From the NCBI GenBank assembly GCA_010912705.1, contig POWB01000010.1, positions 93,035-157,034 on the forward strand: a DNA stretch of 64,000 nt. Reading direction: 5' to 3'. The DNA is from Halochromatium sp. Lineage in GTDB: Bacteria; Pseudomonadota; Gammaproteobacteria; Chromatiales; Chromatiaceae. Below the pieces are notes generated by a model, which was not told where the DNA came from, did not search any database, and saw only the letters and a program-made list of their open reading frames with translations. Position 1 is the first letter of the stretch, and every line of letters begins with the position of its first letter. Of the stretch, positions 42,382 through 52,482 are shown piece by piece. A program made the translations under genes and the position numbers.

Positions 42382-44504
42382 GAAAGGTCAACCTCCGTTG
42401 GTGAAAGCAGGGGGGGGGCGGGTGCGTCATGGCGTGGCTGATTGGCTTCCTTTTTGCCCAGACTCAAATTATGGAGTCCGGCGATATCGAGAATCAGCGC
42501 CACGCTGCCATCCCCGAGGATGGTTGCCGCTGAGACTCCAGGCACCTTGCGATAATTTGTCTCGAGGTTCTTCACGACCACCTGCTGTTGGCCGATGAGC
42601 TCGTCGACGAGGAGTGCATAACGGCGTCCCTCGCCTTGGACGATGACGGCAATGGAACGCAGTGGATCAGTTTGAGCACCTGCCACGTCGAGTGCGTCAT
42701 GCACAGCGATGACGGGGAGGTATTCATCGCGCATTCGCAGCACAAGGTCGTCACCGGCCATCTCATAGAGGTCGGCCTTGGTCGGCTGCAAGGATTGTAA
42801 AACGGTCGACAAGGGCAGGATGAAGACCTCTTTACCAACCTTGATCGACATGCCGTCGAGAATCGCCAAGGTGAGGGGTAGGACGATACGAATGGTCGTG
42901 CCCTGGCCTGCGGTTGACATGATCTGCACATGGCCACCGAGGCCCTGGATGTTGCGCTTGACAACGTCCATCCCAACGCCGCGGCCAGAGACGTCTGTGA
43001 CCTCCTTCGCGGTCGAGAAGCCGGCGGCGAAGATCAGCTGCCAGACCTCGTCGTCGGCCATGCCATCCGAGACGCTGAGACCATTCTCACGTGCCTTAGT
43101 GAGCAGCTTGTCGCGATTCAGCCCGGCCCCGTCGTCACTCACCTCGATGATGATGTTGCCACCCTGATGCCGGGCAGACAGTGTGAGCTTGCCTCGGCGT
43201 GGCTTGCCTGCAGCCTCGCGCTCGTCGGGTGGCTCAATCCCGTGGTCAAGGCTGTTGCGTACCAGATGGGTGAGTGGATCGATGATGCGCTCAGTCAGGC
43301 TCTTATCGAGCTCGGTTGACTCGCCCTCGGTGTAGAGATCGATCTCTTTGCCCAGTTTGGCTGATGTTTCGCGGACTACGCGCGGGAATCGACTGAAGAC
43401 AAAATCCATCGGAATCATGCGAATCGACATCACCGCTTCCTGCAGATCGCGCGCATTGCGCTGCAATAGGCTCATGCCGTTGACCAACGAGCCATTACTG
43501 ATGCCGTCCATCTGACTGACGGTCTGATCGAGCATCGACTGAGTGATGATCAGCTCGCCAACAAGGTTGATGATCTGATCAACCTTCTCCACCGAGACAC
43601 GGATCGACGAAGATTCAGCGCCACCTTTTGCCTTGGCTGCAGGCTTCGCCGCCGGCTTTTGCGGCTGCTTGGGCTCGGTCGATGTGGATGCGGCTGAGGC
43701 AGGTGCGCTCGGCGGCGGCGGCTCAGCGGCCGCAGTGGACGGCGATTCGGCAGGCGGCTCGGCCGCCTCGGATGGGGCTGCTTGTGCTGTCGTCGCTGGG
43801 GTGTCTGCGGTTCGCGTCTCGATCTGCTCTGGCTCGATGATGAAGCACATGACTGACTCAATGTCAGCTGCGCTCGTCGTTGTTGCGAGCTCGACCTCGT
43901 AGCGAGTCCTGTCACCTGATTGTGCGATGATTTTTCCGAATTGCTCGAGCTCCTCGACGAGCAGCGCACGATTCTCTTCACTCACCCCTAGTAGCGCGAT
44001 CAGCAAGGATGGCGCCGCTTCCTGGGCGTTGTCGGCGACTGGCTCAGCGGCTGCATGCGCTGTTTGTGCCTGAGCCTCGTCGACGGCCTGGCTAGAAGCG
44101 CTATCATTCTGGCTCTTGATCTCCTCTAGGGCGAGCTGCTGTAGGGTCTTGCAGATGCGCTCGAAGGCTTCTTGGTCAGGCTCTTCGCCGTTGCGATAGG
44201 CGTTTAGCTGATCGTTCAGCATATCCTTGGTTTCCAGAAAGATGTCGACAATATCCCGACGGAGGTTGAGCTCACCGTGCCGGGCATGATCGAGCAGGTT
44301 CTCGAATAGGTGCGTGGTGTTTTGCAGCACCTCGAAGCCAAAGGTTCCGGCGCCACCCTTGATCGAGTGAACGGTTCGGAAGATGGCGTTAAGCTGCTCG
44401 GGGTCGGGCTCCTCGAGATCGAGCTCGAGAAGATACCGCTCCATATCTGCGAGCAGTTCTTCGGCTTCCTCGAAAAAGGTATCGTAGAAATCGGTGATAT
44501 CCAT
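42378..44504 (-). CDS. cheA: Chemotaxis histidine kinase CheA
   Basis: 708 residues with all five modules: P1 Hpt with phospho-accepting His46 ([18 protein letters not shown]), a P2-like domain (about 168-235), an Ala/Pro linker (240-300), P3 dimerisation ([17 protein letters not shown]), P4 ATPase ([12 protein letters not shown]-box, [19 protein letters not shown]) and P5 CheW-like regulatory domain. Receives receptor signals through CheW and phosphorylates CheY and CheB, both encoded in the window. Confidence 0.96.
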   Translation of the reverse strand: MDITDFYDTFFEEAEELLADMERYLLELDLEEPDPEQLNAIFRTVHSIKGGAGTFGFEVLQNTTHLFENLLDHARHGELNLRRDIVDIFLETKDMLNDQLNAYRNGEEPDQEAFERICKTLQQLALEEIKSQNDSASSQAVDEAQAQTAHAAAEPVADNAQEAAPSLLIALLGVSEENRALLVEELEQFGKIIAQSGDRTRYEVELATTTSAADIESVMCFIIEPEQIETRTADTPATTAQAAPSEAAEPPAESPSTAAAEPPPPSAPASAASTSTEPKQPQKPAAKPAAKAKGGAESSSIRVSVEKVDQIINLVGELIITQSMLDQTVSQMDGISNGSLVNGMSLLQRNARDLQEAVMSIRMIPMDFVFSRFPRVVRETSAKLGKEIDLYTEGESTELDKSLTERIIDPLTHLVRNSLDHGIEPPDEREAAGKPRRGKLTLSARHQGGNIIIEVSDDGAGLNRDKLLTKARENGLSVSDGMADDEVWQLIFAAGFSTAKEVTDVSGRGVGMDVVKRNIQGLGGHVQIMSTAGQGTTIRIVLPLTLAILDGMSIKVGKEVFILPLSTVLQSLQPTKADLYEMAGDDLVLRMRDEYLPVIAVHDALDVAGAQTDPLRSIAVIVQGEGRRYALLVDELIGQQQVVVKNLETNYRKVPGVSAATILGDGSVALILDIAGLHNLSLGKKEANQPRHDAPAPPLLSPTEVDLS

Positions 44505-44677
44505 CCGCGTTTCCTGCTTCCGAACGATCGGCTGGAGTTTGTCCAGTCAGTCACTGAGTGCCCATACGGCGCTGAGCCGCCATGATCAGCGGCGGGCGTC
44601 TTGGACGTTGCCGCCGGCCCGACGCAACCCATAGCGCAGCATGGCTCGCGCTTGTGCAAGGTGCTGGGGCATCTTGC

Positions 44678-45244
44678 TCAGCCCTGTTTTCTATCCCCAG
44701 TTGCTGCCAGCGCTGACAGGGCAGCAGCGCGACGCATAGTCTTGCCGGCCCGAGACGGTGGGTGACAAATTCCGCAGACATAGTCATGAACGGGTGCATA
44801 GGCATGAATAACAAACTGACCACCGCAACGTGTGCAACCTTTCAACTGTAGCAGATCATTCTCGAAGAATCGCATCAGCGTCCAAGCGCGAGTGAGGCCA
44901 AGCACCGTTTCCTGATCGCTAATCTGTACCTGTTCCTGATACAAACGGAAGGCGCGCACAAAGGCGTCGATGCGGTCGCAGCCACAGTCTTCTTGGAGGC
45001 GTTGGTGGATATTGATGAAGAGTGATGCATGGATGTTTGGCAGCCAGGTAATGAACCAATCGGTGGAAAAGGGGAGCATGCCCTTAGGTGGCGACTTGCC
45101 GCGCAGCTCTTTGTACAGCTTTGTCAGGCAGGTACGGCTCAGGTCGGTCTCGGTTTCAAGGACTTGCAGGCGAGCGCCAAGCTCGATCAGCTCGATGGCG
45201 AGCTGTACCTGATGCATTTCAGTGACCGGACTCTTCGCTGACAT
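44678..45244 (-). CDS. flhC: Flagellar master regulator subunit FlhC
   Basis: 188 residues. With FlhD it forms the FlhD4C2 activator of class 2 flagellar promoters. The zinc site Cys137, Cys140, Cys157, Cys160 (CTRC ... CGIC) is intact and falls at the same positions as in E. coli; the N-terminal AIELIELGARLQVLETETDLSR matches the family. Starts 3 nt after flhD. The cheA gene lies about 170 nt downstream and may be read from the same transcript. Confidence 0.94.
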   Translation of the reverse strand: MSAKSPVTEMHQVQLAIELIELGARLQVLETETDLSRTCLTKLYKELRGKSPPKGMLPFSTDWFITWLPNIHASLFINIHQRLQEDCGCDRIDAFVRAFRLYQEQVQISDQETVLGLTRAWTLMRFFENDLLQLKGCTRCGGQFVIHAYAPVHDYVCGICHPPSRAGKTMRRAAALSALAATGDRKQG

Positions 45245-45247
45245 GGC

Positions 45248-45583
45248 TCAATTCCCCGTCTCATCGGGCTTGTTGTGCGGCGGCTGGGACGCCATCAGCA
45301 GTGACGAATGGAAGCCGGATAGGTCTTGCTCGCGTTGCTGATGCGTCAGGATGCGAAGCTGTTCGGCATCTTCGTAGCCAAAGCGGCAAAGCAGCTGGTT
45401 AGTACGGGATAGTTTAGCGAGCTGACGCGCACTCAGCGACAAGAGGAGCTCGGCCATTTCGTCGTTGATCTTGAGGCGAAACATTGCGCTTGCCCGATCA
45501 CTCTGCAGCATACGCTGCGCGAGCAAGAGATAGGTCAGATTGAGATCTTGGATCTCGTTGATCAGGCTGTCTTCGCTCATCAT
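45248..45583 (-). CDS. flhD: Flagellar master regulator subunit FlhD
   Basis: 111-residue helical partner of FlhC, starting MMSEDSLINEIQDLNLTYLLLAQRML and continuing with the helix-turn-helix-like SARQLAKLSRTNQLLCRFGYED. The start codon directly follows the stop of a chemoreceptor gene, so flhDC appears to be cotranscribed with it, unlike enterics where flhDC has a long regulated leader. No separate flhD promoter region therefore exists immediately upstream. Confidence 0.93.
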   Translation of the reverse strand: MMSEDSLINEIQDLNLTYLLLAQRMLQSDRASAMFRLKINDEMAELLLSLSARQLAKLSRTNQLLCRFGYEDAEQLRILTHQQREQDLSGFHSSLLMASQPPHNKPDETGN

Positions 45584-47485
45584 TCAGAATGCTGTGCTTT
45601 GCGCTAAGGCTGGGTGCGAATGGGATCTTGCCTGCTGCGCGTCTTGAGCCTCAGCGCCGAGCTCGAAGGCGTCGATCAGGGTGTTGAGATGCTCTGCGAG
45701 TGTGCGCATCTGGGCCGCCGACGACGACGTCTGGTTGACCATAGCGGCGTTTTGCTGCGTGACCGTGTCCAATTCGGTGACCGCGGTGTTGACCTCAGCG
45801 ACGGCAGCGCTCTGTTGCCGAGTGCTGGCACTGATCTCTTCAAGCACATCATTGACGTTCTGAATGCTGTGCATGATGGTGCCCATCGATTCGCTCGTCT
45901 GCTGAACCTTGTGCGTCCCTAACTGAGACGTCTTGACCGATTGTTCGGTGACATCGCGAATCTCGCGAGCCGCTTGACGGGAGCGTTCCGCAAGCGTCCG
46001 CACCTCCTGCGCGACGACCGCGAATCCGCGACCATGCTCACCGGCGCGAGCCGCCTCGACGGAGGCGTTTAGTGCCAGGATATTGGTTTGGAAGGCAATG
46101 CCGTCGATCAGCGTCACGATGTCTGTGATCCGCGATGATGCCTGGTCGATATCCTGCATCGTCGTTTGCAGCTCTTGCATCCCCGACGAGCCCTGCTCAG
46201 CGGCGTCGCTGGCCGAGGCAGACAGGGCGCTTGCCTGATGGGCGGATTCAGCACTGTGAGCAACGGTAGCAGCGATCTCCTCCATCGCCGCCGAGGTTTG
46301 TTGTAGATTGGCGGCAGCCTGATCGCTACGACTGGCAAGCTCCTGACTGCTCTGGGCAATGGCGCCGGCCGTTTGATAGACGCCGCGCGCGCTCTCGCGC
46401 ACGTCTTGCAGTGTCAACTGCATCCGCAAGACGAAGGCATTGAACTGGCGTGCAAGCTCGCTCAACTCGTCGCGACCGCTGGCATCGAGGCGACGCGTCA
46501 AATCACCTTCGCCTTCGGCAATATCGCCCATGGCTGCGGCCGTCTGTTTGATTGGCTGGGTGATGGTTCGTGCGATGAGCAGCGCAAGCAGCACGCCAAT
46601 GCCCAAGGTCACCGCGCTGATAAACAAGGCCGCGTTGCGAGCGTTCGCCGCGCGTGCGATGTAGGATGAACGGTCTAGGGTGATCTCGAGCACACCGGCG
46701 GGCTCGCCAGAGAAATCCTTGATCAGCGCGCCCATGACCGCGAGCGGGGTGTCGCCGCTGCTGCTGTATTCAATCGGCTGCTCGCCATTGAGGGCTGCCG
46801 CTAGGGCCTGTTCGCTCAGCAGAGGCTGATCTCCGATGGTTGAGGCGAAGGTCGTGAAGCCGCTCCCCTCCGGAAGACGTAAGGCAGCACCAGCGCCGTA
46901 CTGGTCATGAAATCGCTGGAAGAAATCCTGGCCGAAGCTCATGCCAAATTCCAATGAGCCGACGTGCTGCCCTTGCCATTGAACTGGCGTCAGACTACGG
47001 ATGCCAAGGCCAAACACGCCACGCTCCAGCCCGGAAAGCGGCTGTTGTGAGCGGTTCGTCTCGATCACTGTCTGGCGGATCTCGCTGAGGTCATCGCCAA
47101 ACTTGTCTGGACGATGGACGCGGAGAAACGAGGTTGCCGGTGGCAGGTGAAACTGAAACTGGGCAATGCCGTAGTCTTTCCGCAAGGTCTTGAAGCCCGG
47201 AACAAAAAGCTCAGCGAGCTGCTCGCGCTGCTGTTCCGCAAAGGCCTGCTGTACGGCTGGGATTGTCGCGATCAGTGCGCTCATCGCGCTACCGCGACGG
47301 CCTTCGGCATCTAGGGCGGCAACGAGATTGCCATGCAGCGAGCGCAGCTCGCGTTGCTCGGCCTCCTCGATCACAGCGCCAAGCCGATTCAACAGATAAG
47401 GCACGATGATGGCAACAGCAAGCAACAGCATGGCGACGAAGCCAGCAATAATCCGGACACCGATCGGAAAACGGTTGAGACGCAT
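45584..47485 (-). CDS. Methyl-accepting chemotaxis protein with periplasmic Cache-type sensor
   Basis: 633 residues. Membrane helix at 10-32, a large periplasmic domain (about 33-285) whose [20 protein letters not shown] and [14 protein letters not shown] segments match double-Cache (dCache_3-like) sensors, a second helix (288-308), HAMP, and a signalling domain with the intact tip [20 protein letters not shown]. The C terminus (LAQSTAF) lacks a CheR pentapeptide. Its stop abuts the flhD start, so receptor and master regulator share a transcript. Ligand unknown; related sensors bind small carboxylates or amines. Confidence 0.93.
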   Translation of the reverse strand: MRLNRFPIGVRIIAGFVAMLLLAVAIIVPYLLNRLGAVIEEAEQRELRSLHGNLVAALDAEGRRGSAMSALIATIPAVQQAFAEQQREQLAELFVPGFKTLRKDYGIAQFQFHLPPATSFLRVHRPDKFGDDLSEIRQTVIETNRSQQPLSGLERGVFGLGIRSLTPVQWQGQHVGSLEFGMSFGQDFFQRFHDQYGAGAALRLPEGSGFTTFASTIGDQPLLSEQALAAALNGEQPIEYSSSGDTPLAVMGALIKDFSGEPAGVLEITLDRSSYIARAANARNAALFISAVTLGIGVLLALLIARTITQPIKQTAAAMGDIAEGEGDLTRRLDASGRDELSELARQFNAFVLRMQLTLQDVRESARGVYQTAGAIAQSSQELASRSDQAAANLQQTSAAMEEIAATVAHSAESAHQASALSASASDAAEQGSSGMQELQTTMQDIDQASSRITDIVTLIDGIAFQTNILALNASVEAARAGEHGRGFAVVAQEVRTLAERSRQAAREIRDVTEQSVKTSQLGTHKVQQTSESMGTIMHSIQNVNDVLEEISASTRQQSAAVAEVNTAVTELDTVTQQNAAMVNQTSSSAAQMRTLAEHLNTLIDAFELGAEAQDAQQARSHSHPALAQSTAF

Positions 47486-47524
47486 GGAGATGCCTACTCT
47501 ATAACTTAGTCGGATCGTTATCGA

Positions 47525-48349
47525 TCACAGACGTTGCTTCAACAGCAGTTCGACACGACGATTGACGGCGCGTCCAGCGGCGCTGTCATTGCTGTCTAAC
47601 GGCTGTGTATCAGCATAGCCGATGGCGCGCAATCTGGCTTCCGGAATGCCGGATTGAATCAGATGACGCAAGACGGCAATGGCACGAGATGTCGATAACT
47701 CCCAGTTGGATGGAAAGCGTGCGGTCGAGATTGGGATATTGTCGGTGTGACCCTCCACCGAAATCTGCCCGTCGAAAGATGTTAGCGTTGGTACCAACGA
47801 CTCAATGACATTCCTGCCGGTTGCGGTCAGCTTGGCTTCGCCGCTTGCAAAGAGCAGGTTGTCATCGATGCGCAGGGTGATGCCTTCTTGCCCCTCTGCG
47901 ATGCTCACCCCATCGACGCCCTCGAGGCCCCTGAAGGCCTGCTGATTGATCTTCTGTTGGCTTGGATCGCGAGGTAATATGCCTGCATGTTGTGGACGCA
48001 GTCCATCATGATCCCGCTCTGATCCGGTCGCGGTGGAGCCACTGCTGCCGCCTTGCTGAGCGGCTGATTGGGCGCGACTGCTGAGCGTTCCGTTTCCACT
48101 TCCGCTTGCACTGGTGCCGGTACTGGCGCTAGTGCCGGCATTGGCTACGGCGATCTGCTGATCTGCTCTTGTGCTGGCGTCTCCTAAGTCTTGTGCACTC
48201 TCAGAGCTGCTTTTGCCCAGCATTGAGACGAGGAGAACAAATAGGGTGATGAGCAGGGTCAGGACATCGAGATAGCTCATCAACCAGGCATCGCTATCGC
48301 CGCCGGTCTTAGTCTCTGGCATCGACAGCCGATCACCATGCTCGAGCAT
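47525..48349 (-). CDS. motB: Flagellar stator protein MotB
   Basis: 274 residues from ATG 48349. A single N-terminal membrane helix (LMSYLDVLTLLITLFVLLVSM) carries the ion-binding Asp28; after a Ser/Gly/Thr-rich linker (about 50-135) an OmpA-like peptidoglycan-binding domain follows with the motif EGHTDNIPI and NWELSTSRAIAVLRHL. It anchors the stator and forms the ion channel with MotA. H+ or Na+ specificity cannot be read from the sequence. The start lies 1 nt after the motA stop; an in-frame extension upstream overlaps motA and is not used. Confidence 0.93.
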   Translation of the reverse strand: MLEHGDRLSMPETKTGGDSDAWLMSYLDVLTLLITLFVLLVSMLGKSSSESAQDLGDASTRADQQIAVANAGTSASTGTSASGSGNGTLSSRAQSAAQQGGSSGSTATGSERDHDGLRPQHAGILPRDPSQQKINQQAFRGLEGVDGVSIAEGQEGITLRIDDNLLFASGEAKLTATGRNVIESLVPTLTSFDGQISVEGHTDNIPISTARFPSNWELSTSRAIAVLRHLIQSGIPEARLRAIGYADTQPLDSNDSAAGRAVNRRVELLLKQRL

Positions 48350-48350
48350 C

Positions 48351-49160
48351 TTAGTCTCTCTTCCTGCGGGTGCTGATGCCAGGCTTGCGAGGATCACGAA
48401 TCTCGTCGTGATAGCTGGCCGCAAAGGAATGCAGGGTTTCTTCGATGAACGAAGGGAGGCGGCGTTTGGTAATCAGTGAGATTCCCTCAAGGACCATATT
48501 CATCGCGATCAGCCGCTCCTCGGTGCGCCGCTCGAGCTTTACTGCGAAGGGCTTGAACACCAGGTTAGCGAGCAGGATGCCATAAAAAGTGGTGAGCAGG
48601 GCAACGGCCATGCGCGGCCCGATGACCTCGAGGTCGCCGGCCTCCATGACCTCGAGCATGTTCACCAGCCCCACCAGCGTGCCGATCATGCCAAAGGCGG
48701 GTGCATAGGTTGCCATGGTGTGAAAGATCTGTGCCTCGGCGTGCTCGCGCGCCTTGAGACGGGCGATACGCCAGCTCAACAGGTCGAAGATCTCTTGCTC
48801 CTTGGTATTGGCGATAACCAACTGAATACCGCTGCGCAGGAACGGGTTGCGGGTTTGCTCAAGTGCCTCTTCCACGGCGCGAACATCGCCTCTGAACCAA
48901 AGGCGCGCCACGTCCACCAACTCTTTGATGTCGTCGCGGGTGTAGGTGTTCTCACGCCGGAAGACGACACCGACCAGTCCAACTACCCTGAGCACCTCGC
49001 GCAACGGGTAGCTGATAAAGGTGGCTGCCATGGTCCCCGTTAGCACAATGGCGAGGCCTGGAAGATTGAGAAAGCTGTTGGGGGACTCGGCGGTGAAGAA
49101 GAGAACAGTGCCAAGCAGCAAGATGCTGGCAAGGATACCAATGACGGTGGACGGATTCAT
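48351..49160 (-). CDS. motA: Flagellar stator protein MotA
   Basis: 269 residues with four membrane helices: two near the N terminus (about 7-25 and 30-50), two after the cytoplasmic loop that contacts FliG. The latter pair has the channel motif TYAPAFGMIGTLVGLVNML with the conserved Pro. The tail is basic. Resembles the MotA/PomA group rather than E. coli MotA in size. Follows fliA by about 20 nt and precedes motB. Confidence 0.93.
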   Translation of the reverse strand: MNPSTVIGILASILLLGTVLFFTAESPNSFLNLPGLAIVLTGTMAATFISYPLREVLRVVGLVGVVFRRENTYTRDDIKELVDVARLWFRGDVRAVEEALEQTRNPFLRSGIQLVIANTKEQEIFDLLSWRIARLKAREHAEAQIFHTMATYAPAFGMIGTLVGLVNMLEVMEAGDLEVIGPRMAVALLTTFYGILLANLVFKPFAVKLERRTEERLIAMNMVLEGISLITKRRLPSFIEETLHSFAASYHDEIRDPRKPGISTRRKRD

Positions 49161-49181
49161 GAGTGTACAACGGGGGCAGGG

Positions 49182-49904
49182 CTAGACGGTAGGGCCGGCC
49201 GGCGGGGCTTCATGGAGTCGCGCCCTGAGCCGGCTGAGCGCTTGGCTGTGGAGTTGACAGACGCGCGACTCGCTGACACCGAGTACGGCACCGATCTCCT
49301 TGAGGTTGAGCTCTTCTTGGTAGTAGAGCGCCATCATCAACTTTTCGCGCTCGGGCAGGGCATCGATACTGGCAGCCAACCTATCTCGCTGCTCATCATT
49401 CAACAGGGTTGTTAACGATGGATCAGGTGGCCGGTTTGTCGCGCCCGGCTCAACGCCTTCCTGAATCAGCTCCTCGAAGGGAAGAAACTGACCGTTGTTG
49501 GTATCGATGAGGAGCTGACGGTAGTCCTGGATGTCCATCTGAAGCTCAGCGGCGATCTCGTGCTCCTCCGGCGCGCGGCCAAAGCGCTGCTCTAGCTGGT
49601 GTACAGCCTCGTCCATGGCACGGGCATGGCGGCGCACGCTGCGTGGGAGCCAATCCCGGCTGCGCAGCTCATCGAGCATGGCGCCACGTATCCGTTGGTT
49701 GGCAAAGGTGGCGAAGCTCGCGCCCTGGCTGGCATCGAAACGGCCGAGAGCCTCGAGCAGACCGAGCGTCCCGGCCTGGATCAGATCATCAAGCTCGATA
49801 CTGGGTGGCAGCTTGACTTGCAGTGCGAGTGCTTGTCGGCGGACCTGCGGTAGATACTGCGTCACCAGCTCGTGTTGGTCGATCTTACCTTTCGCAGTGT
49901 ACAT
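49182..49904 (-). CDS. fliA: Flagellar sigma factor sigma-28 (FliA)
   Basis: 240 residues. Region 2 (DDLIQAGTLGLLEALGRFD, FATFANQRIRGAMLDELR), region 3 and region 4 helix-turn-helix (LNLKEIGAVLGVSESRVCQLHSQ-like) are complete. It directs late flagellar and chemotaxis genes and is held by FlgM until the hook is finished. Two matching promoters (fliD and flgM) are visible in the window. Situated between flhE and motA in the flhB-flhA-flhE-fliA-motA-motB series. Confidence 0.96.
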   Translation of the reverse strand: MYTAKGKIDQHELVTQYLPQVRRQALALQVKLPPSIELDDLIQAGTLGLLEALGRFDASQGASFATFANQRIRGAMLDELRSRDWLPRSVRRHARAMDEAVHQLEQRFGRAPEEHEIAAELQMDIQDYRQLLIDTNNGQFLPFEELIQEGVEPGATNRPPDPSLTTLLNDEQRDRLAASIDALPEREKLMMALYYQEELNLKEIGAVLGVSESRVCQLHSQALSRLRARLHEAPPAGPTV

Positions 49905-49934
49905 CCGGTCTTGCCTTGCCCGCTGGGCCCTCTG

Positions 49935-50396
49935 TCACAGGTAATTGACAATCAGCTGCAGCCCGCGCACCACGACGGCCTGCGGTTGGTCTGGGGCCAG
50001 AGAGAAATGAAACCGAAGTGGCCCGGTTGCAGGGAGTCCTGCTAGCGCCCGGCTCTGACCGCGCATCTGTTCCATGACCACACAGGTATTGGCCTGACAT
50101 AGGCGTCCTCGTAAACGGTTACCGGGGGGTACCTCGAAGCGCCAAGCCACACTGTAGATCTCGCCGGCGCTGAGCCCAGCTGGTGGCTTCAATGGCGCCG
50201 AGAGCGTTTCGCGCTCGGCCATGGTCACCCGCAGCGAAGGTGCGCTCGCGACCCAGCTCCCTGCCGCTGCGGCGCTATTGATGAGGCTGAATGCCAAGCA
50301 TAACCTGAACAAGGCCCTCTGCACCCGCACCTTGAGCGATAAGCCCGGTGCTCGGATAGACCGGCTATTGACGCTCATCAAGGGGCTGCGTCTCAT
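49935..50396 (-). CDS. flhE: Flagellar protein FlhE
   Basis: 153 residues. A basic N-terminal stretch and hydrophobic segment (RALFRLCLAFSLINSAAAAGS) give a signal peptide; the mature part matches FlhE with GSWVASAPSLRV, SVAWRFEVPPG, RLRGRLCQANTCVVMEQ (two Cys, probably disulfide-bonded) and the final VRGLQLIVNYL. In enterics FlhE is a periplasmic protein linked to control of proton leak through the export gate. Its place right after flhA is the enteric arrangement. An internal ATG seven codons in is an alternative start. Confidence 0.85.
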   Translation of the reverse strand: MRRSPLMSVNSRSIRAPGLSLKVRVQRALFRLCLAFSLINSAAAAGSWVASAPSLRVTMAERETLSAPLKPPAGLSAGEIYSVAWRFEVPPGNRLRGRLCQANTCVVMEQMRGQSRALAGLPATGPLRFHFSLAPDQPQAVVVRGLQLIVNYL

Positions 50397-50400
50397 GCCG

Positions 50401-52482
50401 TTACTTGCCTCCGATCAATTGGGTCACTCGCAGTGTACGGTCATCTGGGATCTCCGCTTGGGACATCACCACCAGATGGCGTAAGCGCCGGCGCAGGAAG
50501 CGTGCGAGCACCGCCCGCAAGCTGTGCTGGACCACCAAGACGGGTGGGTCGCCGGCCGCCTCCTGTCGTGTCAGGGCTTGCTCGGTCTGTTGCATCAAGG
50601 TCTCCGCCAAGCCTGGCTCCAAGGCCCCGTTACCGTTCATGGCCTGCAATAAGACCTGCTCGAGCTGGGTATCCAGACCGATCACGCGCAGTACCTGCTC
50701 GCCCGGGAACCACTGTTGGATGATGGCACGCCCAAGCGCAATCCGGACCGAGGCCGTCAGCTCAGCAAGATCTTGTTGCTGCGCGGCATGCTCGGCGAGT
50801 GTATCGAGGATGCTGCGCAGATCGCGAATCGGGACCTCTTCAACCAGCAGATTCTGCAACAGGCGCTGGAACGCCGTCAGCGAGATCAGCTTGGGCACCA
50901 CCTCTTCGACCAGCCCCTTCTGCTCTTCCCCGAGCTTGTCGAGGAGACTCTGGACCTCGGCGCGTCCGAGCATCTCGGCGGCATGCCGGTGCAGCAGGTG
51001 GTTCAGATGGGTGGCCACCACCGTGCTCGCGTCGACCACGGTGTAGCCATAGACCTGGGCGTGCTCACGCTGATCACTGCCAATCCATACTGCAGGCAGA
51101 CCAAAGGCTGGGTCTTGGGTTGGCGTCCCTTCCAGCTTGCCGGAGACCTGTCCAGGATCAATCGCCAGCCATTTGCCGGGAAAGACCTCGGAGCGGCCGA
51201 TCTCGGCATCCTTGAGGGAGACCAGATAGGTATTGGGACTGAGCTCCAGATTGTCACGGATATGCACCACCGGCGGGAGGAAGCCGACATCTTGGGCAAA
51301 CTTCTTGCGCACGCTCTTGATGCGACCGAGCAGCTCGCCTTGCTGGCGCTGATCGACCAGCGGAATGAGCCGGTGTCCGACCTCGAGTCCGAGGGTGTCG
51401 ACCAAGCGCACATCGTCCCAGCTCGCTTCGGGGGCCTCCTGAGTGGTGGTCTCTGGCTCGGCCACCGCAGTCTCGATGAGCTGTTGTTGGCGCGCTTTGA
51501 TCAGGTACCAGGCGAGACCGCCGAGCAGGCTGGTGAAGATCAAAAACACCAGGTTGGGCATACCCGGAACCATGCCGAGCAGACCCATCACCACGGCGGC
51601 CAGGATCAACACCTGCGGGTTGATGAACAGCTGGCTGATCATCTGTTGACCAACATCCTGATCAGTGTTGACGCGGGAGACGGTGACGCCCGCCGCGGTC
51701 GAGATCACCAAGGCCGGGATCTGCGCCACCAGACCGTCGCCAATGGTCATCAGCGTATAGGTGCGTGCGGCATCGCCAAAGCTCATGTCGTGCTGCAGCA
51801 TGCCGATCAGCAGGCCGCCGATGATGTTGATCACCATGATCACCAGACCGGCGGTTGCGTCGCCGCGCACGAACTTACTGGCACCATCCATCGAACCGTA
51901 GAAATCCGCCTCCTGTGCCACCTCGCTCCGGCGCTTGCGTGCATCCTCCTCGCCAATGAGTCCGGCGTTGAGGTCGGCGTCGATCGCCATCTGCTTACCG
52001 GGCATGGCATCGAGCATGAAGCGCGCACCAACCTCGGCGATGCGTCCGGCACCCTTGGTGATGACCATGAAGTTGATGATCACCAGGATCAGAAAGACGA
52101 CCAGGCCGACGGCAAAGTTGCCACCGATCAGGAACTCGCCAAAGGCTTGAATCACCTTGCCAGCACTATCGCCGCCCTGATGGCCCTCGATTAGGATGAC
52201 GCGGGTCGAGGCAACATTGAGGGATAGTCGCAGCAGCGTCGTGAACAGCAGCACCGCCGGAAAAGCCGCGAAATCCAACGGCTTCTGCGTGAACATGCTC
52301 ACTAGCAGCACCAGGATGGCGAGGGCAATATTGAAGGTGAACAGCAGGTCGAGGATGAACGGCGGCAGCGGCAGGATCATCATGCCGAGAATCAGCAGGA
52401 TGAGCAGCGGCCCAGCGAGCACCTTCATCGGCACATTGCTGAGCCAGGCCTGTTTCTCGATCAGCGCGGTCAAGGCCGTCAT
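50401..52482 (-). CDS. flhA: Flagellar type III export gate protein FlhA
   Basis: 693 residues, the full length. The N-terminal half has about eight membrane helices starting with PLLILLILGMMILPLPPFIL and the FHIPEP-family loop GAGRIAEVGARFMLDAMPGK; the cytoplasmic half forms the nonameric ring that receives chaperone-substrate complexes and includes VEEVVPKLISLTAFQRLLQNLL. Proton-driven export uses this gate. Overlaps flhB by 4 nt. Confidence 0.96.
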   Translation of the reverse strand: MTALTALIEKQAWLSNVPMKVLAGPLLILLILGMMILPLPPFILDLLFTFNIALAILVLLVSMFTQKPLDFAAFPAVLLFTTLLRLSLNVASTRVILIEGHQGGDSAGKVIQAFGEFLIGGNFAVGLVVFLILVIINFMVITKGAGRIAEVGARFMLDAMPGKQMAIDADLNAGLIGEEDARKRRSEVAQEADFYGSMDGASKFVRGDATAGLVIMVINIIGGLLIGMLQHDMSFGDAARTYTLMTIGDGLVAQIPALVISTAAGVTVSRVNTDQDVGQQMISQLFINPQVLILAAVVMGLLGMVPGMPNLVFLIFTSLLGGLAWYLIKARQQQLIETAVAEPETTTQEAPEASWDDVRLVDTLGLEVGHRLIPLVDQRQQGELLGRIKSVRKKFAQDVGFLPPVVHIRDNLELSPNTYLVSLKDAEIGRSEVFPGKWLAIDPGQVSGKLEGTPTQDPAFGLPAVWIGSDQREHAQVYGYTVVDASTVVATHLNHLLHRHAAEMLGRAEVQSLLDKLGEEQKGLVEEVVPKLISLTAFQRLLQNLLVEEVPIRDLRSILDTLAEHAAQQQDLAELTASVRIALGRAIIQQWFPGEQVLRVIGLDTQLEQVLLQAMNGNGALEPGLAETLMQQTEQALTRQEAAGDPPVLVVQHSLRAVLARFLRRRLRHLVVMSQAEIPDDRTLRVTQLIGGK

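Noticed and set aside
44520..44550. GCCGATCG upstream of cheA as a sigma-28 site
   Set aside because: Imperfect -10 and no TAAA-type -35 at 11 bp.
50716..52194. Long open frame (492 codons) on the plus strand opposite flhA
   Set aside because: It is the antisense shadow of a GC-rich, well-conserved gene; composition is rich in His, Gln and Asp without any family motif.
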